Source: an uncultured delta proteobacterium
GTDB lineage: Bacteria; Bdellovibrionota_C; UBA2361; OMII01
Reading direction: 5' to 3'
DNA length: 33,708 nt
Assembly (NCBI GenBank): GCA_903904735.1
Contig: CAIVDM010000042.1
Location: 1-33,708 of the forward strand
Made by a program: the position numbers and the translations under genes. The notes beneath the pieces were generated by a model. The model ran no database searches and was not told the origin of the DNA. It worked only from the letters and a program-made list of their open reading frames with translations. Positions 24,759-33,602 of the stretch are shown in pieces; the stretch's first letter is position 1; each line of letters starts with the position of its first letter.

Positions 24759-25526
24759 ACTGCGCCACTCTAAAACATTTGTCGTAATCGACTTGCTCAC
24801 CCGGTCGATGTAGTCCTCCTCGATAGAGGCCTGAGACCAGAGCGGCGTCAATGTGTAACACTGCTATGAGCTACAATCCAGAATTCATCAACGCTGCCTG
24901 CGTCACGAGTTCATTGAATCTTTGCGCGCTTTCTCGTCGGATACGTGGGCAGTTTCAATTCCCAAGAATACCAGATTCCCTGGCAGCTAAAACCCAAACA
25001 TACTTAAAGCGACTCAACCGAACTTCCCACCTAACGACGATCATCAATGTTCTTTCTCATGGCCTCTCGCTTTCTCGTAACTGGGCACATCACCGTTCTT
25101 TCCGCCATCCTGGCTAAGCGCGCAAAATGTCCTGGGTTCAGCAGATTACAAGCGCACCTTGTGTTCGCGCGCCCTAATAATTGGCGCCACGTACCGCCAC
25201 CACGCTTCTAATGTGGGTCACGTCACCGACCTTGCCCCACTTGACTTGATCCCGCGGGGAAGGGTATGAAATATATGTTCTTATTGTATCCTCTGGCGCT
25301 ATCAAGCGGCTTGTTTGGGTCAATCTCCGCTCTCGGAGAGACCTCAGCAGAACCCAGCGCCAGCCACGCCCCGCTTTCTAGGGGCCACATCGAAGAAATC
25401 AGATTTACGCCTCTTGGCGTTCTCAGCGTACATTCGCTTACTCGTGCTCTCGTGCCTGGGTGATCGTTTGTGCTGTATCGACTGCCTGATTCTTCAGATT
25501 GGCGACCGTTTAGTTTCTTGAATGTT
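24759..25526. other. Divergent control region between DUF4301 and the GT4 gene
   Basis: No firm gene. A frame at 25266-25463 is listed separately as doubtful. The plus strand has TTGACT (25241-25246) and TATGAA (25265-25270) spaced by 18 bases, which could start a transcript with a leader of about 250 bases for the GT4 gene. If so, the start of the small frame at 25266 would fall in the -10 box, so the two readings exclude each other. Confidence 0.4.
25266..25463 (+). CDS. Doubtful small exported peptide
   Basis: 65 residues, MKYMFLLYPLALSSGLFGSI, then SALGETSAEPS, with a typical signal-peptide look and GGGGAAGGG directly before the ATG (25266; a second ATG at 25275). No homologue is known to me and the mature part would be about 40 residues. 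The same bases form a promoter-like sequence, so this may be chance. Confidence 0.25.
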   Translation: MKYMFLLYPLALSSGLFGSISALGETSAEPSASHAPLSRGHIEEIRFTPLGVLSVHSLTRALVPG

Positions 25527-27680
25527 ATGAGTGCTTTGAACCAGCTCACCGATGACACCGTAAAGGGCCACACTGCAAAGGGCGATACTGCAAACGACGA
25601 CGCGGTAAAACCCGATACGGCAAGACGCCACGCTATAACGCGCGAAGAGCGTCCTGAGATCGCCGAAATATTGAATACTGAAGCTAGCATGCTGCCTGCT
25701 ACGGAACGCAGATCAATCGAACTGCTCCAGACCTATAGAAATGGAAACAATGGATCATCGGCCCCGAACCTCTCTCTTGGTCGGCTTGAGAAAGACAAAC
25801 TAGCCGTCGAGAACCTGCTTGAGCGTGCCGAGAGGATCATGGGCGACCATCGCTATGTACACTTCTCACTACAAGATGGCCGCGCTGTGCATCTTTCAAA
25901 AGTTGGGGACGGAGTACTCGTTCACGCGGTCCACCCCGGAGTTCTTCCCAAAGAAGTTCGTTACACAAATATCGCGGATCGCGTATTCATCTGTCCCCAA
26001 CCTGACAATGTTCACACCTTGGCAGTCGAAGAAGGTGGCATAGAGCGCACCGATGTAATCTTGAACGATTTAGAGATCTTTCTATACGAGCGTGCTCAGC
26101 GGCCTCTTATTGTGCAGGTATCTCCGCAGGGCTACCACGAAAATGATATCCATAAGTTGAAACTCGGCCTCCAGGACACGGGTGGCCAAGATAAATACAT
26201 CAACGATTCGGCGCACGCGCTTACGGAGTTAGGTTACACGTTATTGAACGTGAATCGCGCGGGTCCGAACCACCCTACCAACGGCGATGTTCGGGAAGGA
26301 ATGCACTACAGCTACACGGGTGTTGATCTTCTCTTCGTTCCGGACGCGATTCCTGAAAGCGATCCGCGGCATGGCACATTCATTCCGAAGGAAAGGATGT
26401 ATCCCAGTGAAGAGTGGGTAGGATCTATCCCGCCCTCGGATCCAATCTTCTTCGGAATGGCTCGCAACCTGGCGACACAACTACAGCGTGAGCCTCAAGC
26501 GCGTGATTTCATCTTAATCGGCCATTACGCGGACGGCGGCACGGTGGCTTGGCACACCGCGCGCATTATCGAGGAGACCATCAAAAATGATCAGTCTCTC
26601 AGTGATGGTGGCTACAAGACCCCAAAAGTCTGGTACAACGCTCACTCACTGGGAGTGCTCAAACAGAGGGCATTAGAGGACGCCGGGGAGGCCTATGACC
26701 CTAATGAACTGAGATTCTCAGAGCGAAACCGGTTCGAGCAATTCCTGTACGACAGGGTTGATGGGGTGATCTCAACCTCCGACACAATGACCCACTCCAT
26801 GAATGAGGACTTCGGGCGTACTATCGACTACTTCCTCCCACCCGGGGTTGACACTAACCAGTTCCATAGACGCCCCAAAGGCGTAGCCCGCTCAGACGCG
26901 CGCTACGATGACACGTGGAAAGAGCTATGTGAGCTAGCGAATCAGCCCAAGGAAGTTCTCAACGCGGCCTCGCTTATCATGGAGATCAGCAGAACCGCCG
27001 AGACCAAGGGAAAGATCGACGTGCTCAGGGCGTTCGCTCATTCTTTAACGGACGAGGATTTGCGGCAGGATAAAAAGTTCCTGATTATTAACATCGCTAA
27101 TCCGAACAGACCGGGTATGCAACCCTCTGAGAGGAGGCTCGCGGAGAGCCTACAAAACGAGATCAAAACGCTTGGCATAGCGCGCTGGGTTATAACTAAA
27201 AACGATTTCGCGCCCACCACCGTAGCGAAGCTACATCAAATGGCCGACATCTTTATCACCGGCGCCGTATCTGAGCCTTGGGGTATGTCTCTGCAGCAAG
27301 CGGCGGCCTCGCAACAGGCGATTATCTCTACTACTCGAGTCCCATCGGGCACCTCGGTTTTAATGGGCGAGAAACCCACGGAGATAGATGTCGCTGGGAG
27401 CAGGCATAAAGTTATCATGGGTGATGGGGCTATATTTATCGAACCAACCGATCACGTCGCGGCTTCGTACGCGATCAATCGCCTCATCACGAATCGAGAG
27501 GAAGCGGCGAGCATGGCTCAACGCGCGTTTAATCGCGTTATCCCGAGCTACACATGGAATGCGATGACCGCCGACTTCATACAGGACGCTTTCGGGCAAC
27601 AGATCGGTGGAGACGGCAAGGTTGTGTGGCCAAAGGAAAATGCTTTGCTAGGCAAGTTAACAAAGCCTCGCTGGTCATAG
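25527..27680 (+). CDS. Sucrose-phosphate-synthase-like glycosyltransferase (GT4) with N-terminal extension
   Basis: 717 residues from the ATG at 25527 (an earlier start at 25470 is less likely). Residues 10-34 are five degenerate 5-residue repeats (DTVKG, HTAKG, DTAND, DAVKP, DTARR). About 190 unrecognised residues precede the GT-B core. The core aligns with sucrose-phosphate synthases: LGLQDTGGQDKYI (214-226), GHYADGGTVAWH (332-343), WYNAHSLGVLKQR (369-381), LPPGVDTNQF (437-446), ISRTAETKGK (487-496) and SEPWGMSLQQAAAS (582-595). The usual E-x7-E ends in Gln591 instead of Glu. Family members join a nucleotide-activated hexose to fructose 6-phosphate; an SPP-like phosphatase nearby supports that. 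Exact donor and acceptor are unproven. Confidence 0.78.
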   Translation: MSALNQLTDDTVKGHTAKGDTANDDAVKPDTARRHAITREERPEIAEILNTEASMLPATERRSIELLQTYRNGNNGSSAPNLSLGRLEKDKLAVENLLERAERIMGDHRYVHFSLQDGRAVHLSKVGDGVLVHAVHPGVLPKEVRYTNIADRVFICPQPDNVHTLAVEEGGIERTDVILNDLEIFLYERAQRPLIVQVSPQGYHENDIHKLKLGLQDTGGQDKYINDSAHALTELGYTLLNVNRAGPNHPTNGDVREGMHYSYTGVDLLFVPDAIPESDPRHGTFIPKERMYPSEEWVGSIPPSDPIFFGMARNLATQLQREPQARDFILIGHYADGGTVAWHTARIIEETIKNDQSLSDGGYKTPKVWYNAHSLGVLKQRALEDAGEAYDPNELRFSERNRFEQFLYDRVDGVISTSDTMTHSMNEDFGRTIDYFLPPGVDTNQFHRRPKGVARSDARYDDTWKELCELANQPKEVLNAASLIMEISRTAETKGKIDVLRAFAHSLTDEDLRQDKKFLIINIANPNRPGMQPSERRLAESLQNEIKTLGIARWVITKNDFAPTTVAKLHQMADIFITGAVSEPWGMSLQQAAASQQAIISTTRVPSGTSVLMGEKPTEIDVAGSRHKVIMGDGAIFIEPTDHVAASYAINRLITNREEAASMAQRAFNRVIPSYTWNAMTADFIQDAFGQQIGGDGKVVWPKENALLGKLTKPRWS

Positions 27681-27691
27681 AGCGCCTGCGC

Positions 27692-27802
27692 GCTGAGCCA
27701 GGTGAAGGTTTGGAATCTCTTTCTTGGCTCAGCTAGAGAAATCTACCGATAGCGGATAACGGAGGCGTTCATTTCGCTTCGCGCTTCTCTCATTCGCTAT
27801 AG
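27692..27802 (+). other. Two stem-loops downstream of the GT4 gene
   Basis: GCTGAGCCA (27692-27700) pairs perfectly with TGGCTCAGC (27725-27733) around a 24-base loop. Then 27747-27767 pairs with 27782-27802 at 18 of 21 positions, counting G-U, around a 14-base loop. Neither is followed by a T-run, so they may stabilise the 3' end of the GT4 mRNA rather than terminate it. Confidence 0.45.
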
Positions 27803-27817
27803 CAGTAACTGCGACAA

Positions 27818-27842
27818 TAAAAAGGGCTTCTCTTAGAAGCCC
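27818..27842 (-). terminator. Rho-independent terminator of the P-loop kinase gene
   Basis: On the minus strand GGGCTTCT-AAG-AGAAGCCC (27842-27824) is followed by TTTTTATT, a classic intrinsic terminator. A second stem-loop with near-perfect 15-bp arms (27871-27907) lies between it and the kinase stop codon at 27912-27910. Confidence 0.8.
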
Positions 27843-27909
27843 CCTCATTCAGAAATATCACATCTATTACCTCGGGCACCCTACCAGACTGTAGGATGCC
27901 CCGAGGAGA

Positions 27910-28725
27910 CTACTTGCGATTCTCAGCTAGTTTCGCCGATCCATCATCCTCGTACGATAACCAAATCGTCGCGATAGTGTCTCGAATCTTCTCTAGCGTC
28001 ACCTGCTCGAAGGGCAGTACATACTCCTCGATAAAACGTCGATTCTCATCGTTTTGTATCTCGACGCGAGCCCTCTTGGCTCTGTGCTCGGCGGTCTTCT
28101 TAAAGTCGGTCGCGAGGAACACCGACTCACTCAAACCAGGAACACGGCACGACCACGTTCCCTCAAAAACCAGCACCTTCAGGTGACCAACTTTAGTTGG
28201 AATCGACTCGGTGATCTCGCACGTCTGCATATTAATCTTACGCAAATTTACCGTGTCAGCTCCGTTGAGAAAATCACGCGATATATCACCTAAGCGAGAG
28301 AATAGAATTTCATCCTCCGAGCCAAGGTACGCGGCCAAGGCGTCTTTACCCTTGGCGTCAAAGAGCTCTCGACGGTGCGCGTCATTAAACTTAGGCGCGC
28401 GAATCGGGTAATTATCACATGGGACAAGCAACGCCGGGACGCCCGCGCTTTGATACAGAGAGCTAATCAGGGCTCCGATCTCCGACTTGCCGCTTCCTGA
28501 GGGGCCGCCGATAGCTATCACCAGCTTTTCGTTGGGATTGGTGTAGCGTTGATTCAACCAGTCAAAGAGAACCTGCGCGCGCTTTCTGTGACTTACGTTA
28601 ATCTTGAGGACGTCTCCATTGTCCGTCCGAATTGTCTCCTCACCGTTCTCACTCGTACTCGACGCGACATTCAGACCAGTGATACCACCGATCGCTCCAG
28701 CTACTGTCCCCTCGTTGCTCGCCAT
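27910..28725 (-). CDS. P-loop kinase of the uridine kinase/phosphoribulokinase type
   Basis: 271 residues from the ATG at 28725, preferred over a TTG at 28785 because GGAGA lies 8 bases upstream. A phosphate-binding loop GGPSGSGKSEIG (73-84) is followed by a region laid out like uridine kinases: LLVPCDNYPIRAP (Asp after the second strand), an acidic helix and VLVFEGTWSCRV where uridine kinase has V-E-G. A 65-residue N-terminal extension (with a Gly/Ala-rich start) is of unknown role. The natural substrate is not known; its place between the GT4 and sucrose-phosphorylase-like genes suggests a sugar or nucleoside substrate tied to that pathway. A strong terminator follows. Confidence 0.7.
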   Translation of the reverse strand: MASNEGTVAGAIGGITGLNVASSTSENGEETIRTDNGDVLKINVSHRKRAQVLFDWLNQRYTNPNEKLVIAIGGPSGSGKSEIGALISSLYQSAGVPALLVPCDNYPIRAPKFNDAHRRELFDAKGKDALAAYLGSEDEILFSRLGDISRDFLNGADTVNLRKINMQTCEITESIPTKVGHLKVLVFEGTWSCRVPGLSESVFLATDFKKTAEHRAKRARVEIQNDENRRFIEEYVLPFEQVTLEKIRDTIATIWLSYEDDGSAKLAENRK

Positions 28726-28894
28726 ATGCAGATTCTCCAAAGAAAATAACACGTTATCATCCCCAAAGGCGCGCCGTGTTGTCAAGACAAACCAGCCCCG
28801 CTAAGAGGATGCGATACAATCTGAGTCACTCGTTTCAAGCGCTTATAGAGGTCTCCCGACCCTTCGGTGCCATAGTTAGTAAAACAGGTGCGAC

Positions 28895-30625
28895 CTACGA
28901 GAAGCTCTTTTGAACGACCCCGTCATGCCCCTCAAAGAGCACCGAGAACGCTCCAGTTTTAAGGTCAGCGTCCAATTCAGCCTTTTCTTGGCCATTGGTC
29001 CACGCTAATCGCAGTCGAGAGTCGTCAGACTCTCGAATATCGAGCGTTCCTTCGAAAGCGCGAGATTTGTTTCTGAGTCGCATTAACAGCAGCTGGTTTT
29101 GAACAACCGGTCGTTTGAGACCCTCATCTATCTCCCTCGTTGTAAGGGTGGTTCGGTTGATCTCCTTGTGTCCCGCGGCGCCGCCTTTATCCGCTGCCTC
29201 GTAGTTGTTTTTGCCCGCGAAAAGATCAAGATACCAGACCTGTGGGATACCAGGCATAAACATCTGAATAGCCCGTGCGAGGAGCAACTTCTTCTCATCC
29301 TCTCCGAGCGCGCTAAAGAAAGTCGCGTTAACTTGGTAGTAGGCGATCTTCTTGCCGTCTGGGCCGTAGAGATTCTTAACCCGTCCGCCTCTCTCCATGA
29401 TTCTGGATACAACTTGCTCGATCTCATCCTCGCTCAAGATCTGCTTGTCACCCCGACCCTTTAGGTCGAGCACGGGGATTCCATCGTGGCAGCCGAGCAT
29501 ATTGATCGTTACCATCTTCCTGCTGATTATCTCACGAATCCAACTAATCAGCGGACGAGAGGTGGCGCGATCTATGGCATCGATTACCAAGCCCGGGAAG
29601 AAAAAGTCATAAATTGGGTATCCCTCGCCCGACACCTCTTCGTGCAGACCCACGCCATACTCAGAATGGATTTCCGGTAACAGTACAAGATCTTCGGACT
29701 GTGCCATTTCGCGAAGTCGCGATAGATACTCCCAGGTCTCCGGCTTGTTGAAAAAGTTAGTTCTACCCGGGCGCTTGTGGAGGTACGCGAAGGCGTCGAG
29801 CCGAATGAGGCTAGCGCCGTACTGGCGCAGCTTCGCGAATGTTTCAGCGTAGAACTTCCAAACCTTCTCCGAATTGGAGTTTAAGTCCATCTGTCCCAAA
29901 TACGTGCGTTTCTGCTCTATAAGAGCGGCGACACTATCGCGAACCGCCGGCGCGAGATCCTTAAGGGCTGGAGCGAAGTCCTTCTTCGACGAGATAGCCT
30001 CATTCACAGAAGCCACCACCCGCTCCGCGGCGTCCGCGGACAGTCCTGGAATCGATGAGACCTCGCCTACCGAGATAGGATGATAGTCCACCTGCTGGTA
30101 GAACGTATTCCAGTACGGACGCTCACTACCATCTGGGAAGCGAACCTTCAGGATTGGTAGTCCTGGCTTACGCATGAAGAGCTTTTGCAAATGCTCCTCT
30201 TTAGGGATAACGAAGCCGTCTGGGCCCATTTCTCCCTGCCCCTTCCAGAACTCATTCCAATCAATGAAAAAGTCCTTAAACTCTGAGGCGTCGCCGTTCT
30301 TCAGCATATCCTTGAATTGCGGAGAGCCCACTGACAAGTGATTGAGCACAAGATCGAACTTCAAGAGGATACCGAGGCGCTCGAGCGCCTCGAGATCAGC
30401 GCGAGAAACCAACTCATCGTTAATTCCGTAGTCGATTATGGAGAAACCGCGGTCAAGGTCACTATTGAAAAATGTCGGCAAAACGTAGAAAAGCGAGAAC
30501 ACCCCCTCAAAGTCGGGCTTCTCGAGCATGGAAACCGTCTCCGATAATCGTGTGCCGATACTGTCCGGGTAGGCGTTGAACATCACTCCCCTTGGAACCC
30601 AGCTTCCGTTCTTTTCAGTCTTCAT
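28895..30625 (-). CDS. Sucrose-phosphorylase-like GH13 enzyme with an insertion
   Basis: 576 residues, cytoplasmic (no signal). Sucrose phosphorylases turn sucrose and phosphate into glucose 1-phosphate and fructose. It has DLVLNHLSVGSPQFKDML, RKPGLPILKVRF, the nucleophile Asp277 (SLIRLDAFAYL), acid/base Glu318 (LLPEIHSEYG), third acid Asp381 (GCHDGIPVLDL), and YQVNATFFSALG then FMPGIPQVWYLDLFAGKN, closely like the Bifidobacterium enzyme. Compared with that, about 65 extra residues (roughly 184-250) are inserted between QQVD and DLNSNSEKVW. Other GH13_18 specificities (glucosylglycerate, sucrose 6-phosphate) cannot be excluded. AGGGG lies 5 bases before the ATG at 30625. The SPP-like gene lies 178 bases upstream. 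Confidence 0.82.
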   Translation of the reverse strand: MKTEKNGSWVPRGVMFNAYPDSIGTRLSETVSMLEKPDFEGVFSLFYVLPTFFNSDLDRGFSIIDYGINDELVSRADLEALERLGILLKFDLVLNHLSVGSPQFKDMLKNGDASEFKDFFIDWNEFWKGQGEMGPDGFVIPKEEHLQKLFMRKPGLPILKVRFPDGSERPYWNTFYQQVDYHPISVGEVSSIPGLSADAAERVVASVNEAISSKKDFAPALKDLAPAVRDSVAALIEQKRTYLGQMDLNSNSEKVWKFYAETFAKLRQYGASLIRLDAFAYLHKRPGRTNFFNKPETWEYLSRLREMAQSEDLVLLPEIHSEYGVGLHEEVSGEGYPIYDFFFPGLVIDAIDRATSRPLISWIREIISRKMVTINMLGCHDGIPVLDLKGRGDKQILSEDEIEQVVSRIMERGGRVKNLYGPDGKKIAYYQVNATFFSALGEDEKKLLLARAIQMFMPGIPQVWYLDLFAGKNNYEAADKGGAAGHKEINRTTLTTREIDEGLKRPVVQNQLLLMRLRNKSRAFEGTLDIRESDDSRLRLAWTNGQEKAELDADLKTGAFSVLFEGHDGVVQKSFS

Positions 30626-30803
30626 ATCGCCCCTGGTAGCATCTCAAGAGACCCTCGCGAGTCGCCTGAGGATATAATCACGGCGCCCATGCGCCGATGG
30701 CGAAATCTACCCGAATAGGCCCAGCGGATCAACGGATATAGCTCCCCCCTCGCTTCACGCGGAAGCGTACGCATGAATATTTACGGGCGATTTTGGCGCG
30801 AAC

Positions 30804-31994
30804 CTAGCTCTGTAACGCCGCCGCTATGCTCGCGGGTCCTAGGCGAGAAGGCTCTCTCTCTATAAATACTTTTTTACCCTGCTCCGTAAGGGCTTCCGCG
30901 CAACGCACAAGCTCCGCGCTCGCTCCGCCAACGACCACGACCCGCGAGACCATCGCGGGCACCATGAGAGGAATATCATTTCCCGAGTCCCCACACGCCC
31001 AGATCTCTAAGGTGGGGCGCGCCACGCCTCGGCTAAGCGCGATTTCAGTGGAAACGTTTGAGATATAATCCGCGAAATAATTCACGGCGCTACCCTTGGT
31101 GAATGGCACTATATCCAGGCAGTACTTTAACGGCAGAGACTCTTGGGCCAGTAATCGTGACGCCTCTGAATGCCTGCGAGCCGCTGAGTTCGCGTCTTTT
31201 TCCTCACAGCACACAACACTCAATCCAAATTGCTCCATCGTTCGTTGAAAGTGAACCTCTATCGCGTCTCTGTCCTGAAGCGTGTTCGCGTAAAAGTAAA
31301 AAGCTACCTTGTTGGCGAGCCTGTGATACCCCTCTTGTGTCCCCGGTTGCAGATATATCCGCTCTGGGCCGACATGCTTATCATACTGCGCCATCAACGC
31401 TTGTTCCTCTGCCCCCAGCGGCGCGAGCCCCAGCCTCGCCGCCTCCACAAGCGCCTTCTTAAGCACAGTGTCGTATTGAAAACCCGGTGGCGACACGCGG
31501 GTCGCGTAGTGCGCATCTAATGTAGGCGTACCTTGAATGACAGCCTTAACGGCCAGCGCGCCACCATCTGACACATACGCGTCAACACTGTATGACCTAT
31601 CTTCATTCTGCCCACCTACGCACGGAAGGATTCCGCGCTCGATGCGATCGATGATACTACCAGTCGTTTTTGTCCCCGATCCAAAATGACTTCCGGTGAC
31701 CGGTATGATTACAAAACCAAGCCGATTAAGGTCTGCGACGAGCTGTCGCATATCTCGCTGCCCCTGATCAATTTCAGCGGACGAGTGTCCCGCGCCAAGA
31801 ACGAGTGTCGCGTCAACATCCGTGAAAAGAGCGCGCACGACGCCGGTTGCTACACTGTTCTCAATTTTCTCGACTATCGAGGGATAGAGGTCGTACGTAA
31901 TATTCTCGCCTGTACCATGCTCTGTACGGCGCTGCTGATCATTGCCGCGGGGCGATATATTCTGCTCGAAATCAGACATACTCAACCGTACCAT
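30804..31994 (-). CDS. Sucrose-phosphate-phosphatase-like HAD hydrolase
   Basis: 396 residues. HAD motifs are all visible: motif I FTDVDATLV (nucleophile Asp59, Asp61), motif II region IIPVTGSHFGSGT, YVSDGGAL in the core, Lys300 in DIVPFTKGSAVNYF, and motif IV ACGDSGNDIPLM (335-343), the string that best marks sucrose-phosphate phosphatases. It would remove the 6-phosphate from the product of the SPS-like GT4. It is larger than cyanobacterial SPP (about 250), with a longer cap around residues 150-290 and about 45 extra N-terminal residues that are polar and probably disordered. The ATG at 31994 is used; 31979 is an alternative. Confidence 0.75.
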   Translation of the reverse strand: MVRLSMSDFEQNISPRGNDQQRRTEHGTGENITYDLYPSIVEKIENSVATGVVRALFTDVDATLVLGAGHSSAEIDQGQRDMRQLVADLNRLGFVIIPVTGSHFGSGTKTTGSIIDRIERGILPCVGGQNEDRSYSVDAYVSDGGALAVKAVIQGTPTLDAHYATRVSPPGFQYDTVLKKALVEAARLGLAPLGAEEQALMAQYDKHVGPERIYLQPGTQEGYHRLANKVAFYFYANTLQDRDAIEVHFQRTMEQFGLSVVCCEEKDANSAARRHSEASRLLAQESLPLKYCLDIVPFTKGSAVNYFADYISNVSTEIALSRGVARPTLEIWACGDSGNDIPLMVPAMVSRVVVVGGASAELVRCAEALTEQGKKVFIEREPSRLGPASIAAALQS

Positions 31995-32654
31995 CGGCTT
32001 ATGCCCTATGCAAATTCAGCTATTTATCCATTAGCCGTATGAGCTCGTAAATTAGCCACGGCGAGGGCACGAGCGAGAGGATTCCCCGTGTCTCGCCGGC
32101 CAGAGTATCGAAATTGTTTGTGAAATATTTCCCATGAGAAAGGCGAACCCACGAGGGTGGCGCGGGATGAATGATTAACAAGCTCCCCCGCTACGAAATT
32201 TACGTAGGGTCGAGAACGCACCAGGAGTTTTTCACTCCGTCTTTCAGACACCGTAACATACTCACCTCTTTTTGGTGTGACCACTGAAGAGACGAGAGGC
32301 GCCCGGGCAAAAAGCAAACACCTTGCGATTTCTCCGAGAAGTGAAATCATACAGCGCACACTACCGGCACTTATTCACTCATGAGCAGCATCCTTGTAAC
32401 TCGATCGGCGGAAACATTGCCTCAAGCAGTGAAAAAATGTTTACACTTACTCCCCAGTCCATGAAGATACCAACGTTGAAATGCCCCTGTGGGGAGTCAG
32501 CGAGCCCCCAGGGCGGCGCGAAATATCCAAAACGGCGCCAAAGAAGAAGCGGCGCTATAGGGATATGTATGAACTGGAGAGTTTACCGTTCACGCACGAC
32601 ACGGATAGCTCACCCTCCGCAAGCTCGACAAACGTGATACTGAGGAGTTCGGCG
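31995..32654. other. Gene-free divergent region before fructokinase
   Basis: No gene supported. The open frame upstream of the fructokinase start (from 32481) lacks family similarity and is treated as leader. An inverted repeat ACTCCCC (32449-32455) / GGGGAGT (32491-32497), 35 bases apart, lies inside it. Promoters for the two divergent genes probably lie here, but I could not pick convincing boxes. Confidence 0.45.
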
Positions 32655-33587
32655 ATGTCCATTCAATCAAATGATGAGGTTCTAGCTATTGGCGAATTGT
32701 TATGGGATGTCCTCCCAAGCGGCAAGTTACTTGGGGGAGCTCCCGCGAACTACTCTTACCGATTACGTCAACTCGGCGTACCAGCTCGTATGATCAGCCG
32801 AGTCGGCAATGACGCTCTCGGAGACGAGTTGCTCGGTCAACTCGCGGCGAAGGACTTTGATCTCTCGCTCATCCAACGTGATTCCGCTCTTCCTACTGGA
32901 ACCGTGGACGTCACGTTAACCGCGGATGGAAGTCCGCATTTTGTGATTAATACAGGCGTGGCGTATGACAATATCGAAGTGACGCCAGATCTTTTAGAGG
33001 CGGCGAAACGAGCTCGTTTTATCTACTTTGGAACGCTCTCACAGCGCTCTCCAAAAACTCGCGAGACGCTGTACACGATACTGTCAGCGGCGACAAACGC
33101 CACGAAGTTTCTCGATATCAACTTACGTGGAAATTGTTACAGTAAAGAGACTCTCACATCATCGCTGCATCACTGCGACATTCTCAAGCTGAACGACAGT
33201 GAAGTAGTCGTCCTGAGCGATCTTCTCGAGCTCGGTGCGATGACTCCAAATGAACTGGCGTCTGTGATGATTAAAGACTTTAGCATCTCAATCGTGCTCG
33301 TTACGCTCGGAGAGAAAGGTGTCTATGCCGTATCGAAGTCGGGCGAGAGCATCTCCGTTCCGGGAATATCGGTAACAGTCGTTGATACTATCGGCGCTGG
33401 GGACGCGTTCTCCGCTGGATTCACCTTCAAATACTTACAGGGAGCGCCGCTCAAAGAGTGCTGCCGCTTCGGAAATATCACGGGAGCCATGAACGCCGCT
33501 CGCGCTGGCGGTATGCCGAATATCTTGACTAAAGAGATTGAGGACTTCATCGCCTCGCGGGACGCCACGCTTGCTGTCGCGAGCTAG
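32655..33587 (+). CDS. PfkB-family fructokinase
   Basis: 310 residues from the ATG at 32655, selected because AGGAG stands 8 bases upstream and the family core begins at once (VLAIGELLWDVLPSGKLLGG, then APANYSY). The second PfkB signature DTIGAGDAFSAGF (244-256) contains the catalytic Asp250. GGAPAN near residue 27-32, and the short N-terminus, fit fructokinase (fructose to fructose 6-phosphate) better than ribokinase or adenosine kinase. It would supply fructose 6-phosphate for the SPS-like GT4 and use fructose released by the GH13 enzyme. Divergent from the SPP-like gene. Confidence 0.85.
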   Translation: MSIQSNDEVLAIGELLWDVLPSGKLLGGAPANYSYRLRQLGVPARMISRVGNDALGDELLGQLAAKDFDLSLIQRDSALPTGTVDVTLTADGSPHFVINTGVAYDNIEVTPDLLEAAKRARFIYFGTLSQRSPKTRETLYTILSAATNATKFLDINLRGNCYSKETLTSSLHHCDILKLNDSEVVVLSDLLELGAMTPNELASVMIKDFSISIVLVTLGEKGVYAVSKSGESISVPGISVTVVDTIGAGDAFSAGFTFKYLQGAPLKECCRFGNITGAMNAARAGGMPNILTKEIEDFIASRDATLAVAS

Positions 33588-33602
33588 GAGCATTCATGGA
33601 GC

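Noticed and set aside
24759..24851. TTG start extending the DUF4301 protein by 31 residues
   Set aside because: No ribosome-binding site, and the family begins near FSPSDRAFFEAKG.
25223..25690. 155-codon minus-strand frame opposite the GT4 start
   Set aside because: Its repeats mirror the GT4 five-residue repeat on the other strand; no start signal or family match.
30682..30697. Hairpin CGGCGC-CCAT-GCGCCG as terminator of the SPP-like gene
   Set aside because: It lies over 100 bases beyond the stop, lacks a T-run and has only 6-bp arms.
32481..32654. 58-residue N-terminal extension of fructokinase
   Set aside because: The ATG at 32655 has a good AGGAG and starts the family core directly; the extension is low-complexity and basic.
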